A stretch of 64,000 nt of DNA, from contig BSQZ01000005.1 in assembly GCA_033239005.1 (NCBI GenBank), positions 10,283,501 to 10,347,500 of the forward strand, read 5' to 3'. The translations under genes and the position numbers were made by a program. Positions 38,254 to 47,705 of the stretch are shown one piece after another (the stretch's first letter is position 1; every line of letters begins with the position of its first letter). Source of the stretch: Lamellibrachia satsuma. Its lineage: Eukaryota; Annelida; Polychaeta; Sabellida; Siboglinidae. The notes under the pieces were generated by a model. It saw only the letters and a program-made list of their open reading frames with translations, was not told where the DNA came from and did not search any database.

Positions 38254-41200
38254 ATGGAAAGACACCAGTGTCGTCACTGCGAGCTCGTCTTCGACACGTG
38301 CGCAGAACTACAACGTCACGTGCAGAGTACTCACTCGACGCCATCATGCGACTTACATTCATACTCGATGGCACCGCCTATGGTGGCGCCACGCAGCGAC
38401 TATGCAAAGAGAGCGAAATACGCATGCGAGAAATGCGGCGCCACCTTCGGGAGATATGACAACCTACAGCGTCACGTAAGGTCGGTATGTAGAGGTAGTA
38501 GTAGTAGTAGTAGAAGTAGAAGTAGTAGAAGCATCGTCTACGCGTGTAAGAAATGCGGACGGAAGTTCGAACAACGTAACGATCTGACCAAACACGCACG
38601 AACCGCGTGTGCCGACGTCACCGAGCCACCAGCACCAAAGAGATCAACAAGAGAAGACACTATCCCATCTCAAAACCATCCCCTCGTTACCGAGGAAGAT
38701 CCGTTAGACCCACCTGATCGACTTCCCTTCGCCGATACTCTGTCGACGGAGTTGCTAGATGTCGTTCGTGCGCACTGGTCTGCTATACGGACCCACGCGT
38801 TCAGAGGTCCACTTCAATGCAGGTACGATTACAGATTAATCACGCTAGACACGACCGACTTGGAACCGTCTTTGAAGATCATGTTCCAGGAACAGACCAA
38901 TGCGTTCAAGATTAACCTCAGTTACGGGTTCATTCTGAGAAACAAGAACACGGGTCAATACAAGTACTATCATACCTCTTGTAATTGCTGTGGACGCTAC
39001 CTGGACGAACCCAGTCTCGTCGCCAACAGCAAGGACTTTGATAAATTTCTCGAACGCATCCGAGAACCCGACCTCTTGCAATGGGCCATCAATCAAAGAC
39101 CGGATTCTGCGTGGGTATGCGAACTCGTGACGAATGTCACTTTTTTCGTTAATCGCATCATCGATCATCCTATAGGATGTGTAGGCATGATCTCTCTACC
39201 ATCCTACATCAAGAAGAAGAAAAGCATCATCGGACTGGAAACGGATCCCATCCATAACAAGAGGTACAAAGATAACCTGTGTCTGTTCCGATGTCTGGCC
39301 CTGCATCGAGGATGCGATCTATATCGATTGGAACCGGCGGTGAAGACGCTCTACGAGACATACGATCGAGATCACGTACCCATGGAAGAATTTACAGGGG
39401 TCACGCTGGATGACCTCTATCGCGTAGAGACCACGTTCCAAACGAATGTGTGCGTGTACCGTCTTGTCAGTGAGGAGGACGGTAAGTCGACTGCCGAACT
39501 GGTTCGTCGATCGTTATGCAACTACCCCGAAACAATGTATCTCAACCTTCACGGGACACATTTTTCATTCATCCAAGATGTCTGCATGTACTGCAACTCG
39601 TATCGATGTCGGAAGTGCGGTGACTCGTTATGGAAAAAGGCATGGTTGCTGTATCGACACGAGCGCACGTGTACGGGAGGTGTGCGTCGAGTCTATCCTG
39701 GCGGCGTGTACCATTCCACACCATCGGTGTTCGAACGTCTGGACGACGAGAACATTCGCGTGGCTGAATCGTTGCGCTACTATCCGTATCGAGCCACCTT
39801 TGATTTCGAGTGTTGGTTCGACACGGAACAACTTCCGTCGGACAGTGACAAGGTCCACTGGGTGGCGCGTCACGTTCCACTGAGCGTCAGCGTAGCATCC
39901 AACGTTCCCGGTCACGAGCGAGTGCAATGTCTCGTCACGGACGGAGACACCAACAAGTTGGTGAGTAGAATGATGAATATCTTACAAGCGATGAGTGACG
40001 CCGCGTACGACAAGATCAAACACTCGTACGAAGATGTCTTGGATCAACTCGCAGAGGAACTGACGAAATGGGACGAAACCGAGAAGGCTGCACGAGCAGC
40101 CATCGATAAGAAGAAATCTCGTCCGACGACCAATCCATACAAAAAGCTGATGGGACAACTCTATGGCTGGATGCATCAGTTACTTGTCATCGGGTTCAAT
40201 TCGGGTAAGTATGATCTCAATGCCATCAAACAGTTTCTCATACCCTACTTCTTATCCACCGGATCAAAGGAACAAGAAGAACAAGAAGAACAAGAAGAAG
40301 AACAAGACGACAAAGACGAAGAGAATGAGGGTGTCGGTACTTTTTTCGTCATCAAACGCAACAACACTTTCATGTGTCTTTCGACGGATCAGCTGAAATT
40401 CCTAGACATGACCAACTACATAGCTCCCGGGTTCAGTTACGACAAGTATCTGAAGGCGTACGGATGCGAGGTGACAAAAGGTCATTTCCCGTACGAGTAC
40501 ATGGACCGTTTGGAGAGACTCGACGACACTGCACTTCCATCGAAACAGGCCTTCTTCAGTCGACTGAAGAACGAAGGTATCTCCGACGAGGATTATGCCA
40601 GTTGTCAAGAGGCCTGGCGCGACAATTCCATGACGACTTTGCGAGACTTTCTCGTCTGGTACAACAACAGAGACGTGGTTCCCTTTCTGCAGGCCATCGA
40701 CAGACAGTTTGCCTTCTACGAACAACGTGGCATAGACATGTTCAAGCAAGGCATCAGCGTACCTGGTCTGACCTTGCTCTACCTGTTCAACGACCTTCCC
40801 GAGAAGACCTACTTTACCATATTCAACGAGAAGAATAAAGATCTTCATCATCTCGTCAAAGATCACGTGGTTGGCGGGGCTTCGCTCATTTTTCATCGCT
40901 ATCACGAGAAAGGGGTCACCACGCTACGTCAGAACGAGTACGGGGAGGCCGCTCGTCCTTGTAGGTCCATCGTTGGATACGATGCCAATGCCCTGTACTT
41001 ATGGTCACTCATGCAAGACATGCCTATGGGATGGTACACGCGACGACGGGAAGAGAAGGATTTCCGACCGGAATCGGCGCAGCTGTACGGTCAGATGGCC
41101 GCGGAATGGTTGACTTGGGAATCCGAACGCACGGGACGCGTCATACGACACCAGATCAACGGTAGAGAGAAGAGAATAGGCAAACTGCTGGTGGACGGGT

Positions 41201-42706
41201 GGTGCAGCGAGACGAAAACGGCTTATCAGTACCACGGATGTTTTTTCCATGGTCACTCGTGCACTGGCAAAGAGGTCAACGAGGTCAACGGGAAACCCAT
41301 GGCTGAACTGCTCGAAGAGACCCGAAAGAACACCGTCTACCTCCGTCACTTTGTCAAAGTCGTAGAGATGTGGGAATGCGAGTGGAAACAGACGAGACGA
41401 GATCCTGTCGTGAAAAAGCTTCTGGATGCTGCATTTCCGCGCCGACGTCACGCACGATGGACGATGACGTCACAACAGATCCTGAGCGGCGTGCGTGGCG
41501 GAACCGTGTTCGGTCTGATCGAGTGTGACCTTTGCGTACCGGAAGCATTGCGAGAACACTTTGCCGAGATGCAGCCCGTGTTCAAGAACATCCGACTGAC
41601 ACGCGACGATCTCGGACCGTTCATGCGCCGATACGCCGAGGAGCACAACATCATGACGACACCGAGACGCATGCTCGTGGGTAGTTATCGAGGGGATAAG
41701 ATCCTGCTTGCCACGCCTCTGCTGCGATGGTACATGGACCACGGTCTCGAGGTGACGCACGTGTATCAGGTCATCGAGTACGATCCCGTCCCGTGTTTCA
41801 GACGGTTCGGCGATGCAGTGTCCGCGGCGCGACGCGAAGGAGACGTCGATTCGCACAAGGCCATCATCGCAGACACCATGAAGTTGCTGGGGAACTCGGG
41901 TTACGGAAAGACCATAACCAACGTGGACCGTCATCGCGACGTCAATTATTGCAAGGAGAAGGCGGCATCGCTCTTGGTCAACGATAAGAGATTCCGACAA
42001 CTCGATGTCATCGTGGACGATACGTACGAGATAGAGATGAACAAGAAGACCGTCACGTACACCCTGCCCATACACGTGGGATTCTTCGTTCTGCAGTACG
42101 CCAAGATGCGCATGTTACAGTTCTACTACGACTTCATCGACAGGTACCTGGAGCGCCCTCTTTTTCAGTACTGCGAGACAGATACAGATTCTGCCTATTT
42201 GGCCTTGGCCGGCGAGTCCGTCGACGCCCTCGTGACTCCGGAACTACGAGAACATTACTTCCGGCACCGCTCCGAATGGTTGCCGTCCGAATGTTGCGAC
42301 GATCATCGGAACGAGTACGTGCGCTGTCGACTCGCCAATAGACCGTGGGTCGGCGACGAGGCGTGCTGTAAAGCGCGTAGGGCGTACGACAAGAGGACAC
42401 CTGGTCTGTTCAAGGTGGAATGGTCCGGCGACGGGTTCGTGGGGTTGTGCAGCAAGACGTACTATTGTTTCGGACCCACCGACAAATACAGCACCAAAGG
42501 ACTGAGCAAACGTCACAACGACATCGACAAGAACGCGTTCCTGGAGGTGCTCACCAACCGTCGGAGCGGAAGTGGAAAGAACCGTGGGTTCCGGGTGCGT
42601 CACTCGACCGTGATGACGTACGTGCAGGAACGAGCGGCTCACCTACTTCTATCCCAAACGAGTGGTGCACGAGGACGGGGTGAGCACGGGTCCGGTGGAC
42701 GTGTAG
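38254..42706 (+). CDS. PolB: protein-primed DNA polymerase B with zinc fingers and OTU-like region (one 3' frameshift)
   Basis: Replicates the element from its termini. Residues 6-27, 58-79 and 98-119 form three zinc fingers (C2H2, then two C2HC). Residues 340-436 carry D340-x2-C343 and H436 in an OTU-like cysteine-protease arrangement. The 3'-5' exonuclease has D517/E519 (DFE, ExoI), N649-x4-D654 (ExoII) and Y803-x3-D807 (ExoIII). Polymerase motifs are A (D910, DANALYL), B (KLLGNSGYGK from K1210) and C (D1310-T-D1312-S). The open frame runs on to 42960, overlapping the ATPase gene. The expected family C-terminus instead lies in the next frame from about 42632 and stops at 42706, so a single net +1 frameshift sits at about 42625-42632. 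The rest is intact. It follows a CCAAT/TATA promoter region. Confidence 0.95.
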
Positions 42707-42745
42707 AAAAGGACGATGCACTGCGGTCGTCTTTCATAAGCGACC

Positions 42746-43372
42746 ATGGACGCGCGGTGGAAACATCCTTTCACGTGCATCGTCGCCGGTCCGACGGGAT
42801 GCGGCAAAAGTACTTTCGTGACGCGTATGCTACGTCACGCTGCTGCGATGATCGATCCTCCTCCCGAACGGATCACGTGGTGTTACGGAGAATGGCAAGA
42901 GGCTTACGCAACGATGGACTTGACGGACGTGCGCTTCGAGGAAGGATTGCCGAGTGCTAGCATGTTCGATTCGTCGACGAGGAACCTCATCGTCATAGAC
43001 GATCTCATGGCAGAAACGGACGAACGGGTCACGACCTTGTTCACTAAAAAGAGTCACCACAGGAACACGTCCGTGCTGTATCTCGTACAGAACCTTTTCC
43101 CCAAAAACAAAGAGAGTCGTACCATCAGTCTGAATTCTCAGTACATGGTGGTGTTCAAGAATCCTCGTGACGCATCGCAGATGTCGCACTTGGCTCGACA
43201 GATGTATCCGGGGCGCGTCAAATTCGTTCAAGAGGCTTTTAAAGACGCCACCTCGGTACCGTACGGCTATCTATTGGTCGATCTCAAGCAGGACACGCCC
43301 GAGGACATGCGTCTGCGCACGGCCATCTTTCCAGACGACGGTGTTCAGTACGTGTACTTGCCGAAGGTATAA
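42746..43372 (+). CDS. FtsK/HerA-type genome-packaging ATPase
   Basis: 208 residues. Walker A GPTGCGKS at 15-22 and Walker B LIVIDDLM at 81-88 (D85, D86), followed by a LYLVQNLF segment (111-118) at the sensor position. This is the A32-like packaging ATPase that pumps DNA into Polinton, adenovirus-like and NCLDV-type capsids. It starts 40 bp after the inferred PolB stop. Its own stop (43370-43372) is part of the next gene's TATA box. Complete and undamaged. Confidence 0.93.
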   Translation: MDARWKHPFTCIVAGPTGCGKSTFVTRMLRHAAAMIDPPPERITWCYGEWQEAYATMDLTDVRFEEGLPSASMFDSSTRNLIVIDDLMAETDERVTTLFTKKSHHRNTSVLYLVQNLFPKNKESRTISLNSQYMVVFKNPRDASQMSHLARQMYPGRVKFVQEAFKDATSVPYGYLLVDLKQDTPEDMRLRTAIFPDDGVQYVYLPKV

Positions 43373-43374
43373 AA
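43368..43374 (+). promoter_or_regulatory. TATA box overlapping the ATPase stop codon
   Basis: TATAAAA, 36 bp before the ATG at 43410. The ATPase stop codon TAA is inside it. Confidence 0.7.
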
Positions 43375-43409
43375 AGACCGCACGCGTGGATAGTCTCTTC
43401 ATTCCCACC

Positions 43410-43811
43410 ATGTCTGCCCTGGTGAAGAGACACATTATATGCATACAGGCGCTGAACAGGATCAAGAACAACAAACTGAAAAGAGCCATCATCGAAAACG
43501 CTGACGCCGATCTTTTGTGTGCGCTAGCCGAGTGTGCCTACAACATATTAAAACAGAACATTCCATTGTCTGCATTACAGAGGCGTCGTTTGAGTAAATA
43601 CAGGAAGAGGTTACGGGAGTTGGCTCACAGTCGAACGTCGGCCGGTAGAAGAAGACGCCTCTTGCTGAACCGACAGGTCGGCGAGGGACAGAGCGGAGGG
43701 TTCCTATCGGCCTTCCTAGCGCCGTTGGCAAGTTCGGTGTTTCTACCCTTGCTTCGAGAGGTGCTGCTCCCGCAAGCAACCAGGTCGCGTCACCTTCGTT
43801 CGGGAGGTTAG
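43410..43811 (+). CDS. small basic Polinton protein with hydrophobic C-terminal segment (core/minor virion candidate)
   Basis: 133 residues from ATG 43410. An earlier in-frame ATG lies inside the ATPase gene and upstream of the TATA box. The N-terminal half is helical (RIKNNKLKRAIIENAD, LAECAYNILKQNIPLS). The middle is strongly basic (RRRLSKYRKRLRELAH, AGRRRRLLLNRQ). A Gly-rich turn then leads into a hydrophobic segment (GGFLSAFLAPLASSVFLPLL). From memory, this layout is common in metazoan Polintons between ATPase and capsid genes. A DNA-condensing or membrane-active virion role is inferred. The stop abuts the next ATG. Confidence 0.8.
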   Translation: MSALVKRHIICIQALNRIKNNKLKRAIIENADADLLCALAECAYNILKQNIPLSALQRRRLSKYRKRLRELAHSRTSAGRRRRLLLNRQVGEGQSGGFLSAFLAPLASSVFLPLLREVLLPQATRSRHLRSGG

Positions 43812-44606
43812 ATGGAACACGCACGCAAGATGGCCTTGGTAGATCCACGAATGTTGGACACGCTTCGATCACCCCCACCCCCGACGGATACCTTAGGTAA
43901 GAAGGTGCGAGCTCTCGATGACGAGATGACGGCCATCCTCGACAGAAAGGATCTCGACGACAGGACCAAAGTCACATTGTATAATCAGGTGTTACAACGG
44001 TATAACGTCTTGTCCGATAAACACGCCAAGGAACCGACACGAGTGATCTCGGTGAACGAGTCTGGGCCGGGGCCGGGGCCGGGGTCGGGGCCGGGGGCGG
44101 GGCCGGGGGAAGCTCCTGCTAGCGAGATAGAAGCCGACGTCGTGGATACCGTTCCCAAGACCATGCAAGGCAAAGCCAGACGGTTGATGGAACGCATGAA
44201 AAGAAACATGTCTTGGACCGCCCGCGGCGAACTGATACACGAGGGTGTGCCCATCGCCGGAAGTAACGTGGTGGATCTCGTGAACGATGTGTTGCGCAAG
44301 AGAAAGACCAATCCGACGGGATGGCAACCGTTTGCAAGACAACTCCGTGCCATGAACCTGCCCATGGAGTTGGTCGGTAACGTCGCCAGGAGAGACTACA
44401 TACGCCAGGCACCGACACCGACCACTCCAGGTCGTCGTCGAATACCGGCTACTCCTCGCTCTGGTGGTGGTGCTAGCGCAAGAAGATCGCTCAGTTGGAC
44501 ACCCCTCGCTCGTCGACGCGGACAAATGGAACATTCCATGCTCACCCCACCTCCAGAACGTCAACGCAAGGCACTGACGTCATTGGCTAGTTGGGAAGAC
44601 ATTTAA
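43812..44606 (+). CDS. Polinton structural-protein candidate with Gly-Pro linker
   Basis: 264 residues starting on the base after the previous stop (TAG|ATG). ATG at 43830 (MALVDPR) is an equally plausible start. Content: a helical N-terminal part (ALDDEMTAILDRKDL, VTLYNQVLQRYN), a GPGPGPGSGPGAGPG linker encoded by a very GC-rich tract (44068-44110), a globular-looking middle (WTARGELIHEGVPIAGSN to GWQPFARQLRAMN) and a basic, Pro/Ser-rich tail. The position among virion genes and the family look suggest a minor virion or scaffold component. I do not recognise a named domain. Confidence 0.72.
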   Translation: MEHARKMALVDPRMLDTLRSPPPPTDTLGKKVRALDDEMTAILDRKDLDDRTKVTLYNQVLQRYNVLSDKHAKEPTRVISVNESGPGPGPGSGPGAGPGEAPASEIEADVVDTVPKTMQGKARRLMERMKRNMSWTARGELIHEGVPIAGSNVVDLVNDVLRKRKTNPTGWQPFARQLRAMNLPMELVGNVARRDYIRQAPTPTTPGRRRIPATPRSGGGASARRSLSWTPLARRRGQMEHSMLTPPPERQRKALTSLASWEDI

Positions 44607-44645
44607 GTCGTTGCAACACGTGTCCACAGCTCAGTGTGCACTGCG

Positions 44646-44789
44646 ATGTCAAACGATCCACAGGACACGTACTACCGTTCCGTCGTCGTTACAGTATTTT
44701 GCGTTGGACTGTACTTGATTGCTGACGCCATAGTGCGAAATCTTTACAACAGTTGCTCTGCAGAGTATGATCACAGTACTAGAATATAG
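44646..44789 (+). CDS. 47-residue single-pass membrane peptide (candidate)
   Basis: A short frame with a polar N-terminus (MSNDPQDTYYRS), one hydrophobic segment (VVVTVFCVGLYLIADAIV, 13-30) and a short polar tail. It overlaps the next small frame by 23 bases. No TATA box found. Called because both neighbours on the strand form a tight overlapping series and the hydrophobic segment is clean. Function unknown. Confidence 0.42.
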   Translation: MSNDPQDTYYRSVVVTVFCVGLYLIADAIVRNLYNSCSAEYDHSTRI

Positions 44790-44928
44790 ATCATTCGTCA
44801 TCGTCTTGGGTGTGGTAGTGGGGCTTCTGGTGTACGTCAGCGTACTCTTTCTTACTCGTCACGAACCGTGCTGCGCACCGTGCTGCGCAGTAAACGTCAC
44901 AACCGTCAGTCCATCGGAACTCTTTTAA
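44767..44928 (+). CDS. 53-residue single-pass membrane peptide (candidate)
   Basis: One hydrophobic span (FVIVLGVVVGLLVYVSVLFL, 10-29) followed by CCAPCCA, a possible palmitoylation cluster, and a short tail with an NVT glycosylation sequon. Its stop overlaps the integrase ATG as TAATG (44926-44930), a stop-start overlap used for reinitiation. Function unknown; could be a viral membrane protein. Confidence 0.45.
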   Translation: MITVLEYRSFVIVLGVVVGLLVYVSVLFLTRHEPCCAPCCAVNVTTVSPSELF

Positions 44929-46029
44929 TGGCACCGAAGAAAGAACGAGCACTTAGGACGGTCTACTTCGATCCGAAAAGGGTAGTAGTTACGGCGGACC
45001 CGATGCCTTGCGACGCGTCACGCACATATCAAGAAAAAGGTCGCGGAATGGTTGTCGGAACAGGACGCCTATACCCTACACAAGCCGGCTAGACGTCGTT
45101 TCGAGAGACGACGCGTCATCGTGAGCGGTCTGCATCAGCAGTGGCAGGCCGATCTCGTCGATCTGTCGCATTTGAAAAAGCACAACGACGGTATGACCTT
45201 TCTCCTCACGGTGATCGACGTCTTCTCGAAAGTGGCCTGGTGTGTTCCCATGAAGAACAAGTCCGCGGCGTCGTTGGTAGCGGCACTTGACAGCACGTTC
45301 AGCAAAGGCTGGCCAAAGGTGTTGCAGACAGACCAAGGAAAGGAATTTCTGAACAGATCCGTCCAGGCTCTATTGAAGAAGCACAACATCCATCACTTCT
45401 CCACGCACAACGCGGAGACGAAGGCGTGCATCGTGGAAAGATTCAACAGGACGTTGAAGTCACGCATGTGGCGATACTTCACGAAACACCAGACGTGGCG
45501 ATACATCAACATCCTTCAGGACCTGGTGCATTCGTACAACAACAGCTACCACCGCAGTATCGGCATGGCTCCTTCACAGGTGAGTTACCGTAATCAGGAA
45601 AAGGTGTGGCAGCGACTGTACGGTCACGACGGTAAGGGCGTGCCCAAGTTGCGCGTGTCGGATCGCGTACGTATCAGCAAGTACAAAGGTAAGTTCGAAA
45701 AGGGTACACGGCGAATTGGAGCGAAGAGATTTTCACGATACACGAGGTTCATCCCTCTGCTCCACCCGTGTATCGATTGAAGGACGATCTCGGCGAAGTA
45801 CTGGAAGGTACCTTCTACGAAATGGAGCTGCAGAAAGTGTTGGTACCCCCGATAAACTGTTCTACGTGCAAGAGGTCCTGGATCGTCGCAAGGTAGGTGG
45901 ACGAAATCAAGTTTTCGTGAAATGGTTCGGCTACCCTCCAAATTCAACAGCTGGATCGATGCCAAGGCACTGGTGCAGTCTACTATAAAGACTAGCCACG
46001 CGTTCGGTAAGACTTCATTCGAGACATGA
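44928..46029 (+). pseudogene. retrovirus-type (rve) integrase with chromodomain, five frameshifts
   Basis: Inserts the element and makes the 6-bp target duplication. The catalytic core is intact in one frame (45052-about 45703): D at 45151 (QADLVDL), D at 45331 (TDQGKEF) and E at 45436 (IVERFNRT), the DDE triad. A chromodomain-like segment (FYVQEVLDRR, then VFVKWFGYPP) lies at about 45861-45940 in another frame. The N-terminal YFDPKR region is at about 44970. Reading shifts occur near 44980, 45018, 45703, 45848 and 45941. Every one is a -1 step, mostly beside A/G or C homopolymers. As given, no intact product is encoded; given the intact neighbours this may be assembly error. Confidence 0.88.
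45984..45990 (+). promoter_or_regulatory. TATA box of the 46026 membrane-protein gene
   Basis: TATAAAG inside the 3' end of the integrase gene, 36 bp before the ATG at 46026, the same spacing as the 43368 box. Confidence 0.6.
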
Positions 46030-46364
46030 CACATGACACGACAACACGAGACTTCACCGTCGTAGAACAGGAGGAACAAGAGGACGTAGTAGTAGAGGAC
46101 AGTACTGACGCGCAGAACGTAGAGGACAGTAGCGGTAGTAGCAGTAGCGGTAGCGGTAGCACTCCTTGGCATCTGTTCGGTACCGCGTGTCCTAAAGAGG
46201 AAATAGTCTTTCTGTGTCAGGTGCTCATCTTGTTTACGGTCATTCTCATAAGCATTTACAATCTGACCACAGGTCACGAGAATTCTACTCTGTGGACGGC
46301 TCTGTTGAGTAGTTCTTTGGGTTACCTGCTCCCCAATCCCACGTTGAGACGTAATGGCGACTGA
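46026..46364 (+). CDS. Polinton membrane protein, acidic N-terminus
   Basis: 112 residues. An acidic Glu/Asp/Ser-rich N-terminal half with an SSGSSSSGSGS linker is followed by a hydrophobic span (IVFLCQVLILFTVILISI) and a second weaker one (LWTALLSSSLGYLLP). Similar short membrane proteins lie just upstream of the penton gene in many metazoan Polintons (from memory). The last 11 bases overlap the minor capsid gene. Virion-membrane or assembly role not established. Confidence 0.75.
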   Translation: MTHDTTTRDFTVVEQEEQEDVVVEDSTDAQNVEDSSGSSSSGSGSTPWHLFGTACPKEEIVFLCQVLILFTVILISIYNLTTGHENSTLWTALLSSSLGYLLPNPTLRRNGD

Positions 46365-47286
46365 TTTCTACCTGACACTGCCTAGCAACGCTTCCATGAA
46401 GATGTATCCCAACAATACGTTGGCTCATTACATCACAGACTTACCTCGACTTATCGATCTGACTGGCGAGTGGGAATGCGGGTTGGCAGAAATACAGTAC
46501 CCGCATACGTGGCACAACGTTACAGAGGAAGATGTCTGGTTCTTCCTCAATGAGAACAATCCTACGGGTCGTATCCCGAGTATGAAGTTAGCCACTGGGT
46601 ATTACAGAGGTCCTGTGACATTGATGAACCGTGTAAACAGGGGTCTGCGGCTTATGACAACGGACAAGACACAAGCTAAATTGACCTACAGCATGATCAC
46701 TCAAAAAATGACGTTGCACATGTCATACAACACCGTGTTCAGAACACCGCAGCACAGTGCGTTAGGATCTATGTTAGGATTTCGTGAGTCGATCGTCACC
46801 AGTCCGCCGGCACCAGACAGCACACGCCAGCGCGATAACCCGAGACCAGCGCTGACCAATGCAAACGAGCGCACGTACATCCACCCGAGTCTACGTGGAG
46901 AGAATATCGGTCTCATACCGTCGGCCACCGTGGTTGTGCCACCCAAAGAGACTGCCGATGATCCGTACCCCTTCCATAAAGAGGCCAAACACGTGGTGCA
47001 GATGAATCAAGGGTTCGATACCATATACGTTTACACGGACGTCGTGGAGTCTCGCATAGTAGGTGACACTGTCGCGCCTTTGTTGCGAGCCCTCCCGGTT
47101 GGCGGACGTCACGGCGAAACGGTATCCGACAGGTTCACTAACATTCACTACGTGCCTCTGTTGTACTCGCACTTCAAGTCGATTGAAATCGATATAAGGG
47201 ACGACACAGGACGGCGCGTGCCATTCGAGTACGGTAGAGTGACCGTGACACTTCATTTTCGACGGCGCAGGATCGGACTGTTCTGA
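46354..47286 (+). CDS. minor capsid protein (penton-like single jelly roll)
   Basis: 310 residues. The N-terminal signature FYLTLPSNASMKMYPNNTLA, then LPRLIDLTGEWECGLAEIQYP and HTWHNV, is characteristic of Polinton/adintovirus penton-type minor capsid proteins, which occupy the five-fold vertices. The C-terminus is beta-rich (HYVPLLYSHFKSIEIDI, VTVTLHFRRR). A Pro-rich loop is at about 151-170. Intact. It overlaps the preceding gene by 11 bases and ends 2 bases before the next. Confidence 0.9.
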   Translation: MATDFYLTLPSNASMKMYPNNTLAHYITDLPRLIDLTGEWECGLAEIQYPHTWHNVTEEDVWFFLNENNPTGRIPSMKLATGYYRGPVTLMNRVNRGLRLMTTDKTQAKLTYSMITQKMTLHMSYNTVFRTPQHSALGSMLGFRESIVTSPPAPDSTRQRDNPRPALTNANERTYIHPSLRGENIGLIPSATVVVPPKETADDPYPFHKEAKHVVQMNQGFDTIYVYTDVVESRIVGDTVAPLLRALPVGGRHGETVSDRFTNIHYVPLLYSHFKSIEIDIRDDTGRRVPFEYGRVTVTLHFRRRRIGLF

Positions 47287-47288
47287 AG

Positions 47289-47705
47289 ATGAATTACAAC
47301 GAGTATTACGCGCGTCAGGCAGGTGGTGCACTGCCCTACTTCGCTGGTGCTCAATACCAGCGGGGACATGGACTAGGTAGTCTGTTCACCGGTCTGCTGC
47401 GCAGCGCCATGCCGCTCATCAAGAGAGGTGCCGTGGCGTTGGGAAAGGGGGCTTTGAAGACCGGCGTGCGCATAGCCGACGCCGTCATGTCTGGACAGAG
47501 CATAACAAAGGCAACCAAACGACGCGTCACAGACGCCGGTAGGAATCTGATGCGTATGGTGGTTCCTGGCGTGCGGCCTCGAACACGTATAAAACGCGCG
47601 CCGGCAAAGAAAGGAGTCACTTTAGCAAAGAGACGACGCAAGAGACAGACGTCCGCGAAACGCGAGGCCGACATATTCGACGACGACGATGGCATTCGTA
47701 CATAA
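47289..47705 (+). CDS. adenovirus pVI/pX-like minor virion protein
   Basis: 138 residues. N-terminal YYARQAGGALPYFAGAQYQR followed by GHGLGSLFTGLLRSAMPLI, an amphipathic segment like that of pVI-type proteins. Then KRGAVALGKGALKTG, and a strongly basic C-terminal half (RTRIKRAPAKKG, AKRRRKRQ) ending in DIFDDDDG. QAGG|A and similar Gly motifs could be cleavage sites for the element's adenain-like protease. Position between minor and major capsid genes supports a virion role. The last 17 bases overlap the major capsid start. Confidence 0.78.
   Translation: MNYNEYYARQAGGALPYFAGAQYQRGHGLGSLFTGLLRSAMPLIKRGAVALGKGALKTGVRIADAVMSGQSITKATKRRVTDAGRNLMRMVVPGVRPRTRIKRAPAKKGVTLAKRRRKRQTSAKREADIFDDDDGIRT
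47588..47594 (+). promoter_or_regulatory. possible TATA box of the major capsid gene
   Basis: TATAAAA inside the pVI-like gene, 94 bp before the capsid ATG. The spacing is longer than for the other boxes, so confidence is modest. Confidence 0.4.
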
